From contig NZ_AJVC01000005.1 of NCBI RefSeq assembly GCF_000261365.1, forward strand, positions 124,001-188,000: a stretch of 64,000 bases of DNA, written 5' to 3'. A program made the translations under genes and the position numbers. Each line of letters opens with the position of its first letter. Position 1 is the stretch's first letter. The stretch comes from Herbaspirillum sp. GW103. Lineage in GTDB: Bacteria; Pseudomonadota; Gammaproteobacteria; Burkholderiales; Burkholderiaceae_D. Positions 36,229 through 45,351 of the stretch are shown here, one piece after another. The notes under the pieces were generated by a model. It saw only the letters and a list, made by a program, of their open reading frames with translations. It made no database searches and was not told the origin of the DNA.

Positions 36229-36891
36229 ATGAACGTACATACCCAACACTTCCAGATCGCCGGTGCCGTCGGCCAGCTCGAATGCGCGCTCGATCTGCCG
36301 GACCCCGAGCAATTTGCCGCGCCGGTCGGCCTGGCCCTGGTGGCCCATCCGCATCCGCTCTACGGCGGCACCATGGACAACAAGGTCGCGCAAACCCTGG
36401 CCCGCACCTTCCTGGCGCTGGGCTACGTAGCGGTGCGCATGAATTTCCGCGGCGTGGGCAAGTCCGAAGGCGTGCATGACCATGGCGCCGGCGAGACCGA
36501 CGACATGGCCCTGCTGCTGCAGCACATGCGCACCCAATATCCCGAGCTGCCGTTGGCGCTGGGAGGATTCTCCTTCGGCACCTTCGTCCAGGCGCAATTG
36601 CAGCAGCGTCTGCAGCAGCAGGATGCGGCCAGCGCCGCCGAGCGACTGGTACTGGTGGGCACGGCGGCCGGAAAGTGGCCCATGCCACCGGCACCGGCCA
36701 ATACCATCCTGATCCACGGCGAGCAGGACGACACCATTCCCCTGTCCGCCGTGCTGGACTGGGCGCGCCCTCAAGAGCTGCCGGTCGTAGTGATTCCGGG
36801 CTCGGATCACTTTTTTCACCGCAAGCTGCAACATATCAAAAATGTCGTGGTCGAAAGCTGGCATCGCCGCCCGGCGCAGCTTCAGGCCTGA
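36229..36891 (+). CDS. Small alpha/beta hydrolase
   Basis: A 220-residue cytoplasmic hydrolase of the dienelactone-hydrolase-like/YpfH-like type. The oxyanion segment is AHPHPLYGGTMDNK (residues about 39-52), the nucleophile is the Ser of LGGFSFGTFVQ near 121-131, the acid is likely the Asp of HGEQDDTIPL, and the base is the His of GSDHFFHRKL. The motif set HPHPLYGGT is characteristic of a proteobacterial group without a defined substrate. It lies between the ferredoxin and the carboxypeptidase genes on the plus strand. Confidence 0.85.
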   Translation: MNVHTQHFQIAGAVGQLECALDLPDPEQFAAPVGLALVAHPHPLYGGTMDNKVAQTLARTFLALGYVAVRMNFRGVGKSEGVHDHGAGETDDMALLLQHMRTQYPELPLALGGFSFGTFVQAQLQQRLQQQDAASAAERLVLVGTAAGKWPMPPAPANTILIHGEQDDTIPLSAVLDWARPQELPVVVIPGSDHFFHRKLQHIKNVVVESWHRRPAQLQA

Positions 36892-37005
36892 ACGTTTCCG
36901 ACAAGTCCGACGTCCATCCCGAAGCCATGGCGGCGCTGCGCGAGGCGAGCCCAGGGCGCCATGCCGGTATCGTGAGGGGATTTTCGGGGATGAAGATTCA
37001 TTCAA

Positions 37006-37036
37006 TTGGGAACGATGCCGCATGACGTTTTATAAT
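37006..37036 (+). promoter_or_regulatory. Possible promoter of the D-Ala-D-Ala carboxypeptidase gene
   Basis: A consensus TATAAT (37031-37036) is preceded by TTGGGA (37006-37011) at a rather long 19-base spacing. Transcription would start near 37043, giving a leader of about 138 bases. Confidence 0.45.
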
Positions 37037-37180
37037 TCAGTGCGACCAGCCAGTCAGAAGCAGCGAGCCTTTGCCAGGCTGTTCACACTGATTGAACCCG
37101 ACTGATCCGTCCTGCCTCACCCTCTTTTCAAACCAACAGCTACGATGTCCCCCCGTGCTGGCAATTTTTCTTAGGCACCG

Positions 37181-38335
37181 ATGAAAAAGCTTCTCGCGGC
37201 ATTCGCCGCAACCGTCCTTTCCCTTTCCGCCGTCACCGCCTCCGCCCAAAGCCTGCCGCCGCCGACCGTGGCGGCCAAGAGCTGGCTGCTGCTCGATGCT
37301 TCGGCCAACCAGGTGATCGCCTCCAGTGAGGCCGACACCCGCGTGGAACCGGCCTCGCTGACCAAGCTGATGACCGCCTACCTGGCCTTCGCCGCGCTGC
37401 GCGACAAGCGCCTGAGCCTGGAGCAGGAAGTCAATGTCTCGGTCAATGCCTGGAAGGTTGATCCGAGCAGCTCCAAGATGTTCATCGAGCCCAACAAGCC
37501 GGTCTCCATCGACAATCTGCTCTATGGCCTGATCTCGGTGTCGGGCAACGATGCCGCCGTGGCCGTGGCCGAAGCGGTCTCCGGTACCGAAGACGCCTTC
37601 GTGCAGCTGATGAACCGTGAAGCCCAGCGCCAGGGCCTGACCAACACCCATTTCAGCAACCCGCATGGTCTGCCCAGCCCGGACACCTATACCACGGCGC
37701 GCGACCTGTCGATTCTGTGCCGCAACCTGATCAACGACTTCCCCGACTATTACAAGCGCTACTACTCGGTCAAGAAGTTCACCTACAACAACATCACCCA
37801 GCCCAACCGCAACCGTCTGCTGTGGCTGGACCCGACGGTGGACGGCATGAAGACCGGTCACACTTCCAGCGCCGGTTATTCGCTGATCACCTCGGCCCAT
37901 CGCCCGGTGCCCAACGGCGAGCGTCGCCTGATCTCGGTGGTGATCGGTACCGTCTCCGACGCGGTCCGCACTCAGGAAAGCCAGAAGCTGCTCAACTGGG
38001 GCTTCCAGAACTTCGATGCCGTCAAGCTCTACGCCAAGGGCCAGGCCGTCGACACGCCTGACGTGTGGAAGGGTTCGCAGAGCAAGATCAAGGTCGGCTT
38101 CAAGAACGATGTCTACATCACCATCCCCAAGGGCACGGCCGACAAGGTCAAGACCAAGCTGGAGCGCAATGATCCGCTGATCGCCCCGATCTCGGAAAAC
38201 GCCAAGGTCGGCACCCTGAAGGTGACCATCGACGACAAGACCGTGGCCGAACTGCCGGTGATCGCACTGGAATCGGTGGGCCCGGCGGGCTTCATCGGTC
38301 GTGCCTGGGATTCGCTGCGTCTGATGTTCAAGTAA
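37181..38335 (+). CDS. dacA: D-alanyl-D-alanine carboxypeptidase (PBP5/6 type)
   Basis: A periplasmic penicillin-binding protein that trims the terminal D-Ala of pentapeptide stems, limiting cross-linking. The 384-residue precursor has a signal peptide (LLAAFAATVLSLSAVTA, cleavage after ASAQ region near residue 23). The three active-site motifs are SxxK as S59-L-T-K62, SGN near 121-123 (VSGNDAAV), and KTG near 224-226 (MKTGHTSSAG). The C-terminal beta-rich domain (from about 280) ends in FIGRAWDSLRLMFK, an amphipathic helix that tethers the protein to the inner membrane. A strong terminator follows. It is a single-gene unit. Confidence 0.95.
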   Translation: MKKLLAAFAATVLSLSAVTASAQSLPPPTVAAKSWLLLDASANQVIASSEADTRVEPASLTKLMTAYLAFAALRDKRLSLEQEVNVSVNAWKVDPSSSKMFIEPNKPVSIDNLLYGLISVSGNDAAVAVAEAVSGTEDAFVQLMNREAQRQGLTNTHFSNPHGLPSPDTYTTARDLSILCRNLINDFPDYYKRYYSVKKFTYNNITQPNRNRLLWLDPTVDGMKTGHTSSAGYSLITSAHRPVPNGERRLISVVIGTVSDAVRTQESQKLLNWGFQNFDAVKLYAKGQAVDTPDVWKGSQSKIKVGFKNDVYITIPKGTADKVKTKLERNDPLIAPISENAKVGTLKVTIDDKTVAELPVIALESVGPAGFIGRAWDSLRLMFK

Positions 38336-38361
38336 CCGAGCCACAGGCAGTTGCACCATGC

Positions 38362-38391
38362 AAAACGCCATCGGGAAACCGATGGCGTTTT
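38362..38391 (+). terminator. Terminator of dacA
   Basis: AAAACGCCATCGG (38362-38374) and CCGATGGCGTTTT (38379-38391) form a perfect 13-base stem with a GAAA loop, 26 bases after the dacA stop. Confidence 0.9.
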
Positions 38392-38425
38392 ATCATGCCC
38401 TCGTGCGAGCTTCGTCCGCGCAAAA

Positions 38426-38453
38426 AAACGCCACCGTCTCAGCGGTGGCGTTT
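38426..38453 (-). terminator. Terminator of ahpF
   Basis: AAACGCCACCG (38426-38436) and CGGTGGCGTTT (38443-38453) form an 11-base stem; on the minus strand a run of seven T residues follows. It lies 30 bases after the ahpF stop, back to back with the dacA terminator. Confidence 0.9.
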
Positions 38454-38482
38454 CAACTTGTGGACGTCCAGACTGAGCTGGC

Positions 38483-40084
38483 TCAGGCAGCCACGGCTTC
38501 CTTGGCCACTGCCGGAGCCACGTCATCGGCCGACGAACGGATCAGGTGATCGAAGGCCGACAGGGCTGCCGTCGCACCTGCACCCACGGCGATGACGATC
38601 TGCTTGTACGGCACGGTGGTCACGTCGCCTGCGGCGAAGACGCCCGGAATCGAGGTCTGTCCCTTGGCATCGATCTCGATCTCGCCGTGTTTGGACAAGG
38701 CCAGGGTTCCCTTGAGCCATTCGGTGTTGGGCACCAGGCCGATCTGGACGAACACGCCTTCCAGTTCCACATGCCTGATCTCGCCGCTCTCGCGCTCCTT
38801 GTAGCTGATGCCGTTGACGCGCTGGCCATCGCCGGTGATCTCGGTGGTCTGCGCCGAGGTCACGATGGTCACATTGGGCAGGCTCTTCAACTTGCGTACC
38901 AGCACGGCATCGGCCTTGAGTTCAGCCGCGAACTCGATCAGGGTCACATGGGCGACGATACCGGCCAGGTCGATGGCCGCTTCCACGCCCGAGTTGCCGC
39001 CGCCGATCACCGACACGCGCTTGCCCTTGAACAGCGGACCATCGCAGTGCGGGCAATAGGCCACGCCCTTGTTCTTGTATTCCTGCTCGCCCGGCACGTT
39101 GACGTTGCGCCAGCGGGCACCGGTGGAGAGGATCACGGTCTTGCCCTTCAACACGCCGCCATTGGCCAGCTTCACTTCGATCAGCTTGTCGCCCGGCACC
39201 AATGCCTCAGCGCGTTGCACGTTCATGATGTCGACGTCATAGGCACGCACGTGCTGTTCCAGCGCGGTCGCGAATTGCGGACCTTCGGTTTCCTGCACCG
39301 AGATGAAGTTCTCGATGGCCAGCGTATCGAGCACCTGCCCACCGAAACGCTCGGCCACCACGCCGGTACGGATGCCCTTGCGCGCTGCATAGATGGCAGC
39401 GGCTGCACCGGCAGGGCCACCGCCGACGATGAGCACGTCGTACGGCTCCTTGGCGCTCAGTTCTTCACCCTTGCGGGCAGCGGCACCGGTGTCGAGCTTG
39501 GCGAGGATCTCTTCCACGCCGGTACGGCCCTGGCCGAAGACTTCACCGTTCATGTAGACGGTCGGCACGGCCATGATCTGGCGTTGCTCGACTTCACCCT
39601 GGAACAGCGCGCCGTCGATGGTGACCGACTGGATGCGCGGATTGATGATGGACATCACGTTGAGCGCCTGCACGACTTCCGGGCAGTTCTGGCAGGTCAG
39701 CGAGACGTAGGTCTCGAAGCGATAGTCGCCGTCCAGGTTCTTGATCTGCTCGATGACCTTGTCGTCGAGCTTGACCGGGTGGCCGCCGACTTGCAGCAGC
39801 GCCAGCACCAGGGAGGTAAATTCGTGGCCCATGGGGATCGCGGCGAATTCGACGCTGATGTGGGTCCCGGGGCGGTTCAGTTTGAAGGACGGGGTACGTC
39901 CCTGGGCATCGGCACCGCGTTGCTCGACCAGCTTGATGCGGTCCGACAGCAGCACGATGTCTTGCAGGAGTTCCTGCATCTCACGGGACTTGGCGCCATC
40001 ATCGAGCGACGCGACGATCTCGATCGGGTGGCTGACCTTTTCCAGATAGGCCTTCAATTGGGTCTTGAGATTGGCATCAAGCAT
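38483..40084 (-). CDS. ahpF: Alkyl hydroperoxide reductase subunit F
   Basis: AhpF is an FAD flavoprotein that passes electrons from NADH to the peroxidase AhpC. The 533-residue protein has an N-terminal double-thioredoxin domain with the active pair CQNC near residue 130, and a thioredoxin-reductase-like part with [19 protein letters not shown] near 215-233, the redox pair CPHC near 343-346, [17 protein letters not shown] for NADH, and GVFAAGDVT near the end for FAD. The start at 40084 has GAGGAAG upstream. It lies downstream of ahpC on the same strand, separated by 172 bases that hold a strong hairpin. Confidence 0.97.
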   Translation of the reverse strand: MLDANLKTQLKAYLEKVSHPIEIVASLDDGAKSREMQELLQDIVLLSDRIKLVEQRGADAQGRTPSFKLNRPGTHISVEFAAIPMGHEFTSLVLALLQVGGHPVKLDDKVIEQIKNLDGDYRFETYVSLTCQNCPEVVQALNVMSIINPRIQSVTIDGALFQGEVEQRQIMAVPTVYMNGEVFGQGRTGVEEILAKLDTGAAARKGEELSAKEPYDVLIVGGGPAGAAAAIYAARKGIRTGVVAERFGGQVLDTLAIENFISVQETEGPQFATALEQHVRAYDVDIMNVQRAEALVPGDKLIEVKLANGGVLKGKTVILSTGARWRNVNVPGEQEYKNKGVAYCPHCDGPLFKGKRVSVIGGGNSGVEAAIDLAGIVAHVTLIEFAAELKADAVLVRKLKSLPNVTIVTSAQTTEITGDGQRVNGISYKERESGEIRHVELEGVFVQIGLVPNTEWLKGTLALSKHGEIEIDAKGQTSIPGVFAAGDVTTVPYKQIVIAVGAGATAALSAFDHLIRSSADDVAPAVAKEAVAA

Positions 40085-40206
40085 GATGATTACTTCCTCG
40101 TTGAGAGATTCTAGGGTCGCCCTGACCACGGCCTCGCCCTTGTGAGGGTCGGCCGCTTGCCCGGGGGGGAGCGGGTCAGGACGGATACTGCGGGATATTC
40201 AGTGCA

Positions 40207-40238
40207 GCGCCAGCCGGAGAACAGCGCTTGGCTGGCGC
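40207..40238 (-). other. Hairpin between ahpC and ahpF
   Basis: Perfect 9-base arms GCGCCAGCC (40207-40215) and GGCTGGCGC (40230-40238) with a 14-base loop start 19 bases after the ahpC stop. No T-run follows, so it is more likely an mRNA stabiliser or partial terminator that keeps ahpC message more abundant than ahpF. Confidence 0.6.
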
Positions 40239-40256
40239 GATACGGCGGGATGTTGC

Positions 40257-40820
40257 TTAGATCTTGCCGACCAGGTCCAGCGAAGGCTTCAGGGTGGCGG
40301 CGCCTTCTTCCCACTTGGCGGGGCAGACTTCACCCGGGTGCGATGCGACGTACTGGGCGGCCTTGACCTTGCGCAGCAGTTCCGAAGCGTCACGGCCGAT
40401 GCCGTTGTCATGCACTTCCATGACCTTGATTTCGCCTTCCGGATTGATCACGAAGGTGCCGCGCAGTGCCAGGCCTTCTTCTTCGATCAGCACTTCGAAA
40501 TTGCGTGCCAGGGTCGCGGTCGGGTCGCCCACCAGCGGGTACTGGACCTTCTTGATGGCTTCCGAGGTGTCGTGCCATGCCTTGTGAGCGAAGTGGGTGT
40601 CGGTGGACACGCCGTAGATTTCAACGCCCAGCTTCTTGAATTCAGCGTAGTTGTCGGCCAGATCTTCCAGCTCGGTCGGGCACACGAAAGTGAAGTCGGC
40701 CGGGTAGAACACGAACACGGACCACTTGCCCTTCAGGGTGGCTTCGGTGATGTCGACGAACTTGCCATCGTGGTAAGCGGTTGCCTTGAACGGCTTGATA
40801 GTGGTGTTGATCAGGGACAT
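40257..40820 (-). CDS. ahpC: Alkyl hydroperoxide reductase subunit C (2-Cys peroxiredoxin)
   Basis: AhpC reduces H2O2, organic peroxides and peroxynitrite. The 187-residue protein matches the typical 2-Cys, enteric AhpC group: peroxidatic Cys47 in DFTFVCPTE and resolving Cys166 in [24 protein letters not shown] near 80-95 is the usual active-site neighbour. The start at 40820 begins the family sequence MSLINT; AAAGG lies ten bases upstream. Codon use is biased towards abundant codons, consistent with high expression. A candidate OxyR site lies about 65-110 bases upstream, and ahpF follows. Confidence 0.97.
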   Translation of the reverse strand: MSLINTTIKPFKATAYHDGKFVDITEATLKGKWSVFVFYPADFTFVCPTELEDLADNYAEFKKLGVEIYGVSTDTHFAHKAWHDTSEAIKKVQYPLVGDPTATLARNFEVLIEEEGLALRGTFVINPEGEIKVMEVHDNGIGRDASELLRKVKAAQYVASHPGEVCPAKWEEGAATLKPSLDLVGKI

Positions 40821-40884
40821 TGTCGATTTCCTTTTAAAGGGGGTTGAGTGAAGCGATGGGATGAATAGTAGAACGCCCAACAAA

Positions 40885-40930
40885 ATAGATCAATTTTATT
40901 TAATCAATACTTTTGATTGGATTTAACTAT
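40885..40930 (-). promoter_or_regulatory. Candidate OxyR operator upstream of ahpC
   Basis: In the AT-rich gap before ahpC the tetranucleotides ATAG (40885), TTAT (40896) and ATAC (40907) recur at 11-base steps, close to the ATAG-N7-CTAT-N7-ATAG spacing known for OxyR; the fourth element (TGGA at 40918) does not match. Two ATCAAT half-sites (40889-40894 and 40903-40908) and a dyad around 40903-40919 lie in the same stretch. The rest of the 356-base gap up to the thioesterase gene holds no recognised gene. Confidence 0.45.
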
Positions 40931-41176
40931 CAGTCTTGAGGATCCGGCTATCGGCAGCGCCGGCGAGCGCAAACGGCGCGGTCACCACAAACACATGGCG
41001 TCGGCCCGCGCAGATGCAAGCACGACACTGGCCAATTGCCAACCATGATCGCTTAAGATGGAACACTTCCGGCAGCGCCCTGCAGCGGGCACGACCGGAA
41101 GTGGAAGCAATGTTACTGCAAGCACGCCATTCTTGTGCAGGTGCACAAGCCGACCAATCCTGACTCTGATGAACCG

Positions 41177-41629
41177 ATGAGCGAGCACCGTCCCCAACCC
41201 GGCCGCCGCGCCGATTTCCCGCATTTTCACGCCATTGCGACGCGCTGGATGGACAACGACGTTTATGGCCACGTCAACAATGTCATCTACTACAGCTGGT
41301 TCGATACCGCCGTGAACCATTATCTGGTGCAGCAGGGTGTGCTGGATATCGAGCGGGGAGAAGTGATCGGGCTGGTCATTGAAACGCATTGCAACTATTT
41401 CGCTTCCGTCGCTTTTCCGGACCTGATCGAAGTGGGTGTTCGGGTGGCGCATCTGGGGCGCAGCAGCGTGCGTTACGAGCTGGGCATCTTCAAGGCGGGT
41501 GAAGACACTGCCGCTGCGCAAGGCCACTTCGTGCACGTGTACGTGGATCGTGGCAGCCGCAGGCCGGTGGCGTTGCCGGAGGCATTGCGGGCGGCGCTCA
41601 TGCCGCTGACCTTGCCCATGGCTGGCTGA
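41177..41629 (+). CDS. Acyl-CoA thioesterase, 4HBT hotdog family
   Basis: A 150-residue single-hotdog thioesterase that hydrolyses acyl-CoA; chain length unknown. The catalytic aspartate is in [19 protein letters not shown] (about residues 20-38), the classic YbgC/4-hydroxybenzoyl-CoA thioesterase signature. [25 protein letters not shown] follows as the central helix-strand region. The start at 41177 (MSEHRPQ) was chosen; an upstream frame extension from 41135 is not family-like. It is divergent from ahpC and convergent with pckG. No pathway context is seen. Confidence 0.88.
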   Translation: MSEHRPQPGRRADFPHFHAIATRWMDNDVYGHVNNVIYYSWFDTAVNHYLVQQGVLDIERGEVIGLVIETHCNYFASVAFPDLIEVGVRVAHLGRSSVRYELGIFKAGEDTAAAQGHFVHVYVDRGSRRPVALPEALRAALMPLTLPMAG

Positions 41630-41657
41630 ACGAACACTCGCGCCAGGTCTGCCCGGC

Positions 41658-41694
41658 AAAAAGAAAACGCCCGCCGCATCACTGCGGCAGGCGC
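41658..41694 (-). terminator. Terminator of pckG
   Basis: On the minus strand CGCCTGCCGCA and TGCGGCGGGCG form an 11-base stem with one mismatch and a 4-base loop, followed by TTTTCTTTTTG. It lies about 27 bases after the pckG stop. Confidence 0.85.
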
Positions 41695-41720
41695 TTCCTG
41701 TCTTCTCCGAACCGGTCAGC

Positions 41721-43589
41721 TTAGGCTGCCAGCTTCTTCTCCAGCTTGTCCTTGACGCCTTGCAGTTCAGCCGGCAGCTTGTGCTTGAGCTTGTCGAACA
41801 GTTCCGCATGCAGCTCCAGTTCCTTGACCCAGGCGGCCTTGTCGATGGAGGTGATGGTGGTGAACTGTTCGGCGCTGAAGTCCAGGCCTTCCCATTGCAG
41901 ATCCTCGAAACGCGGGGTGATGCCGAAGAGGTGCTCGACACCGCCGGTCTTGACGCCCTGCGGATCCTCGATGCGGTCCAGCATCCACTTCAGCACGCGC
42001 ATGTTGTCGCCGAAGCCGGGCCAGACGAACTTGCCATCGGCATCGGTGCGGAACCAGTTCACGCAGTAGATCTTGGGCAGCTCGGCGGGCGAAGCAGCGA
42101 TCTTCTTGCCGATGTCCAGCCAGTGCTGGAAGTATTCGCTCATGTTGTAACCGGCGAACGGCAGCATGGCGAACGGATCGCGGCGCACCACGCCCTGCTG
42201 GCCGACGGCCGCAGCGGTGGTTTCCGAACCCATGGTCGCGGCCATGTAGACGCCTTCAACCCAGTTGCGGGCTTCAGTCACCAGCGGCACGGTGGTGGAA
42301 CGGCGACCACCGAAGATGAAGGCCGAGATCGGTACGCCGGCCGGATCGTCCCAGGCCGGATCGATCACCGGGTTCTGGGTGGCTGCGACGGTGAAGCGGG
42401 CGTTCGGGTGCGCTGCCTTGCGGCCGGTTTCCTTGCCGATTTCCGGGGTCCAGTCCTTGCCCTGCCAGTCGATCAGGTGCGCCGGCGCTTCCTTGGTCAT
42501 TCCTTCCCACCAGACATCGCCATCATCGGTCAGCGCCACGTTGGTGAAGATGGTATTGGCCGACACCGAGGCCATGCAGTTGTAGTTGCTCTTTTCGTTG
42601 GTGCCCGGGGCCACGCCGAAATAGCCGGCTTCCGGGTTGATGGCATACAGGCGGCCATCGGCACCCGGCTTGATCCAGGCGATGTCGTCACCGATGGTGG
42701 TGACCTTCCAGCCGCCGAAGGCCTTGGGCGGGATCAGCATGGCGAAGTTGGTCTTGCCGCAGGCCGAGGGGAAGGCCGCTGCCACGTAATGCTTCTTGCC
42801 TTCGGGCGACTCCACACCCAGGATCAGCATGTGCTCGGCCAGCCAGCCCTGGGCGCGGCCCATGGTGGAGGCGATGCGCAGGGCGAAGCACTTCTTGCCC
42901 AACAGCGCGTTGCCGCCGTAGCCCGAACCGTAGGACCAGATCTCGCGGGTTTCCGGATAGTGGACGATGTATTTGGTGGCATTGCACGGCCAGGCCACAT
43001 CCTTCTGACCAGCCGCCAGCGGCGCGCCCACGGTGTGCACGCAAGGCACGAACTCGCCATCGCTGCCCAGCACGTCGTACACGGCTTTGCCCATGCGGGT
43101 CATGATGCGCATGTTCACCGCCACATAGGGCGAGTCCGACAGTTCCACGCCAATGTGCGCGATGGGCGAACCCAGCGGACCCATCGAGAACGGCACCACG
43201 TACAGGGTGCGGCCGGCCATGCAACCGTCGAAGAGACCATTCAAGGTCTGGCGCATCTCGGCCGGATCGGTCCAGTTGTTGGTCGGGCCAGCGTCTTCCT
43301 TGTTCTTGGAGCAGATGAAGGTGCGGTCTTCCACGCGCGCCACATCCGACGGATCGGAACAGGCCAGGTAGCTGTTGGGACGCTTGGCTTCGTTGAGCTT
43401 CTTCATGGTGCCGGCGGCAACCATTTCCGCGCACAGGCGATCGTATTCTTCCTGCGAACCATCGCACCAGTAAATGCGAGCCGGCTTGGTCAGCGCGGCG
43501 ATTTCGGCGACCCAGTTGATCAGTTTCTGGTGTTTGACGCAGGCGGGCGCATTGACTGCGGGAATGCCTGCCATGAGGGGTTGGTTCAT
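41721..43589 (-). CDS. pckG: Phosphoenolpyruvate carboxykinase (GTP)
   Basis: PckG converts oxaloacetate and GTP to phosphoenolpyruvate, GDP and CO2, the entry step of gluconeogenesis from C4 acids. The 622-residue length fits the GTP-dependent class. Seen are the P-loop with hyper-reactive cysteine FPSACGKTN near residue 290, [14 protein letters not shown] near 315-328, [10 protein letters not shown], and the conserved [12 protein letters not shown] near 440. [26 protein letters not shown] near 535 is also diagnostic. The leader is long and carries hairpins. The gene is monocistronic with its own terminator. Confidence 0.97.
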   Translation of the reverse strand: MNQPLMAGIPAVNAPACVKHQKLINWVAEIAALTKPARIYWCDGSQEEYDRLCAEMVAAGTMKKLNEAKRPNSYLACSDPSDVARVEDRTFICSKNKEDAGPTNNWTDPAEMRQTLNGLFDGCMAGRTLYVVPFSMGPLGSPIAHIGVELSDSPYVAVNMRIMTRMGKAVYDVLGSDGEFVPCVHTVGAPLAAGQKDVAWPCNATKYIVHYPETREIWSYGSGYGGNALLGKKCFALRIASTMGRAQGWLAEHMLILGVESPEGKKHYVAAAFPSACGKTNFAMLIPPKAFGGWKVTTIGDDIAWIKPGADGRLYAINPEAGYFGVAPGTNEKSNYNCMASVSANTIFTNVALTDDGDVWWEGMTKEAPAHLIDWQGKDWTPEIGKETGRKAAHPNARFTVAATQNPVIDPAWDDPAGVPISAFIFGGRRSTTVPLVTEARNWVEGVYMAATMGSETTAAAVGQQGVVRRDPFAMLPFAGYNMSEYFQHWLDIGKKIAASPAELPKIYCVNWFRTDADGKFVWPGFGDNMRVLKWMLDRIEDPQGVKTGGVEHLFGITPRFEDLQWEGLDFSAEQFTTITSIDKAAWVKELELHAELFDKLKHKLPAELQGVKDKLEKKLAA

Positions 43590-43976
43590 ATGCTACCTCC
43601 AATGCCACAAGTTGATGAATTCGGTTGGCACGGCAGGATCGTCGTTGCACGGAGCCGGCGGGATGCACACGCCAGTCGGCAGTACGGCGGTCTTGTCGGT
43701 GGCGACCGGCTCAGAGAGCCCGGTCACCCTGCCCGCCCCCTTGCTGGCGGCGGGTTTTGCTCACTCTTCGACAGTCGAGAGTGCAGGAAAGTGGCAGCGA
43801 TTGTACCCCGATAAAACGGAATTTACGCAAATTTGTAGCGAAAAATACCCGACTTATGTAGTAGGTAATTACAAATCAAAAAAATTCTGTTTTTTCATTA
43901 CTGTGCCGCATAACAGCAATTCCAGGACAATCCGCATGAATACTGGATTTGCGCGGCATTGCGGCAGATCAGCCAT
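43590..43976 (-). promoter_or_regulatory. 387-base pckG upstream region: hairpins and AT-rich promoter area
   Basis: No protein gene is supported here. Two hairpins lie in the predicted leader: GACCGGCTC (43704-43712) with GAGCCCGGTC (43716-43725, one bulge) and CCCGCC (43732-43737) with GGCGGG (43749-43754). A -10-like TACAAT on the minus strand is at 43800-43805, without a clear -35. Beyond it the DNA is notably AT-rich (about 43800-43935) and has an inverted repeat ATTTGTA (43831-43837) / TACAAAT (43870-43876), a possible regulator site. Confidence 0.45.
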
Positions 43977-44165
43977 TCACACCGTGAATATCTCCTGTAA
44001 AAAGGCGACGAAAACTTTCACCTTGGCCGTCTCCCGGCGTGTCGGCTGGTAAAGCGCCACGATGTTCGGACCGGGCACTTGCCATTCGGGCAGCATCGGC
44101 ACCAGGCTGCCCTCCTGCAGGGCCGGATCGAGGGTCACCGACATCTGCTGGATGATGCCGCCGCC
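43977..44165 (-). pseudogene. Remnant of a LysR-type regulator (C-terminal end only)
   Basis: The last ~62 codons read as the end of a LysR substrate-binding domain: GGGIIQQMSVTLDPALQEGSL, then LVPMLPEWQVPGPNIVALYQ, then RETAKVKVFVAFLQE before the stop. This matches the usual C-terminal pattern (poorly conserved loop, leucine-proline-tryptophan segment, final helix). Everything upstream (44166-44364) is unrelated: GC-rich, with proline/glycine-rich nonsense in this frame. So about 240 N-terminal residues including the DNA-binding domain are missing. The remnant faces away from the dehydrogenase gene, which suggests that a divergent regulator once paired with it. Confidence 0.75.
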
Positions 44166-44364
44166 GGCCCCGTGCGGCGGCCCCCGAGGAGCCCCACCCC
44201 CTCCTGGTCGGACGTCCCCCATCAATATGCGAGCTTTTTGACGCGCAAGGGCGGCATCAGCAATCCCGCCCGTGCCGAATCTCGGCAATCGCTTTATGAT
44301 GGACGCCCACGCCAGCCACACCCGTGGCCGACGACCGCCCCTCAAGAGTGCCAGGAGACTTCCC

Positions 44365-45351
44365 ATGAAAATCGCCATCCTCGACGACTACCAGGATGCC
44401 GTGCGCCACCTCGATTGCTTTGGCCTGCTCGACGGCCACGACGTCAAGGTCTTCACCAACACCGTGCGCGGCATCGGGCAACTGGCCGCCCGGCTGGCAC
44501 CGTTTGACGCCGTGGTCCTGATCCGCGAACGCACCGCCCTCACCCAGCCCCTGCTGGAAAAGCTCCCCCTGCTGAAACTGATTTCCCAGACCGGCAAGGT
44601 CAGCGGCCATGTGGACGTGGCCGCCGCCACCGCGCGCGGCATCGCCATCGTCGAAGGCGTGGGCGACCCCACCGCACCGGCCGAATTGACCTGGGCCCTC
44701 ATCATGGCCGCCATGCGCCGCGTGCCGCAATACTGCAGCGCCCTGCGTGCAGGAGCCTGGCAACAGGTCTCGCCGACGCCGCATCACAACCTGATCGGTA
44801 CCGCCCTGAAGGGGCGCACCCTGGGCATCTGGGGCTACGGCAAGATCGGCAAACTGGTGGCCGGCTATGGCCGCGCCTTCGGCATGCAGGTAGTGGTGTG
44901 GGGACGCGAGGCCAGCCGCGAGCAAGCCGTCAAGGATGGCCTGCAGACCGCCGCCAGCAAGGAGGATTTCTTCGCCCAGGCAGACGTGCTGAGCCTGCAC
45001 CTGCGCTTGAACGACACCACGCGCGGCATCGTCAAGGCCAGCGACCTGGCCCGCATGAAGCCGACCGCCTGCCTCGTCAACACCAGCCGTGCCGAACTGG
45101 TCGAGGCCGACGCGCTGGAAGCGGCCCTGCAAGCCGGCCGCCCCGGACTGGCTGCGCTGGACGTCTACGAGCGCGAACCGCTGCCGGTGGATTCAGCGCT
45201 GCTGAAGATGGACAACGTGGTAGCCGCCCCGCACCTGGGTTACGTGGAAAAAGACGGATATGAACTTTACTTCCGCGCGGCCTTCCAGAACATCGTCGAC
45301 TACGCCGCCGGGTCGCCCAGGAACGTCCTCAATCCTGAGGCTCTGGGGTGA
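44365..45351 (+). CDS. D-2-hydroxyacid dehydrogenase family protein
   Basis: A 328-residue NAD(P)-dependent oxidoreductase of the phosphoglycerate dehydrogenase-like family. The dinucleotide loop is GIWGYGKIGKLV near residue 150-161. Catalytic residues are visible: Arg in NTSRAELVE, Glu in DVYEREPLP, and His in APHLGYVEKDGYE. The substrate is not determined by sequence; many of these act on 3-phosphoglycerate, glyoxylate/hydroxypyruvate or other D-hydroxyacids. The start at 44365 is supported by CAGGAGA at proper spacing. A decayed LysR regulator is divergent to it, and its 3' end overlaps a convergent gene by 23 bases. Confidence 0.9.
   Translation: MKIAILDDYQDAVRHLDCFGLLDGHDVKVFTNTVRGIGQLAARLAPFDAVVLIRERTALTQPLLEKLPLLKLISQTGKVSGHVDVAAATARGIAIVEGVGDPTAPAELTWALIMAAMRRVPQYCSALRAGAWQQVSPTPHHNLIGTALKGRTLGIWGYGKIGKLVAGYGRAFGMQVVVWGREASREQAVKDGLQTAASKEDFFAQADVLSLHLRLNDTTRGIVKASDLARMKPTACLVNTSRAELVEADALEAALQAGRPGLAALDVYEREPLPVDSALLKMDNVVAAPHLGYVEKDGYELYFRAAFQNIVDYAAGSPRNVLNPEALG

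Noticed and set aside
41760-43814. 684-codon plus-strand frame opposite pckG
   Set aside because: Antisense shadow of pckG; no ribosome site, no family match, composition typical of reverse frames of GC-rich genes.
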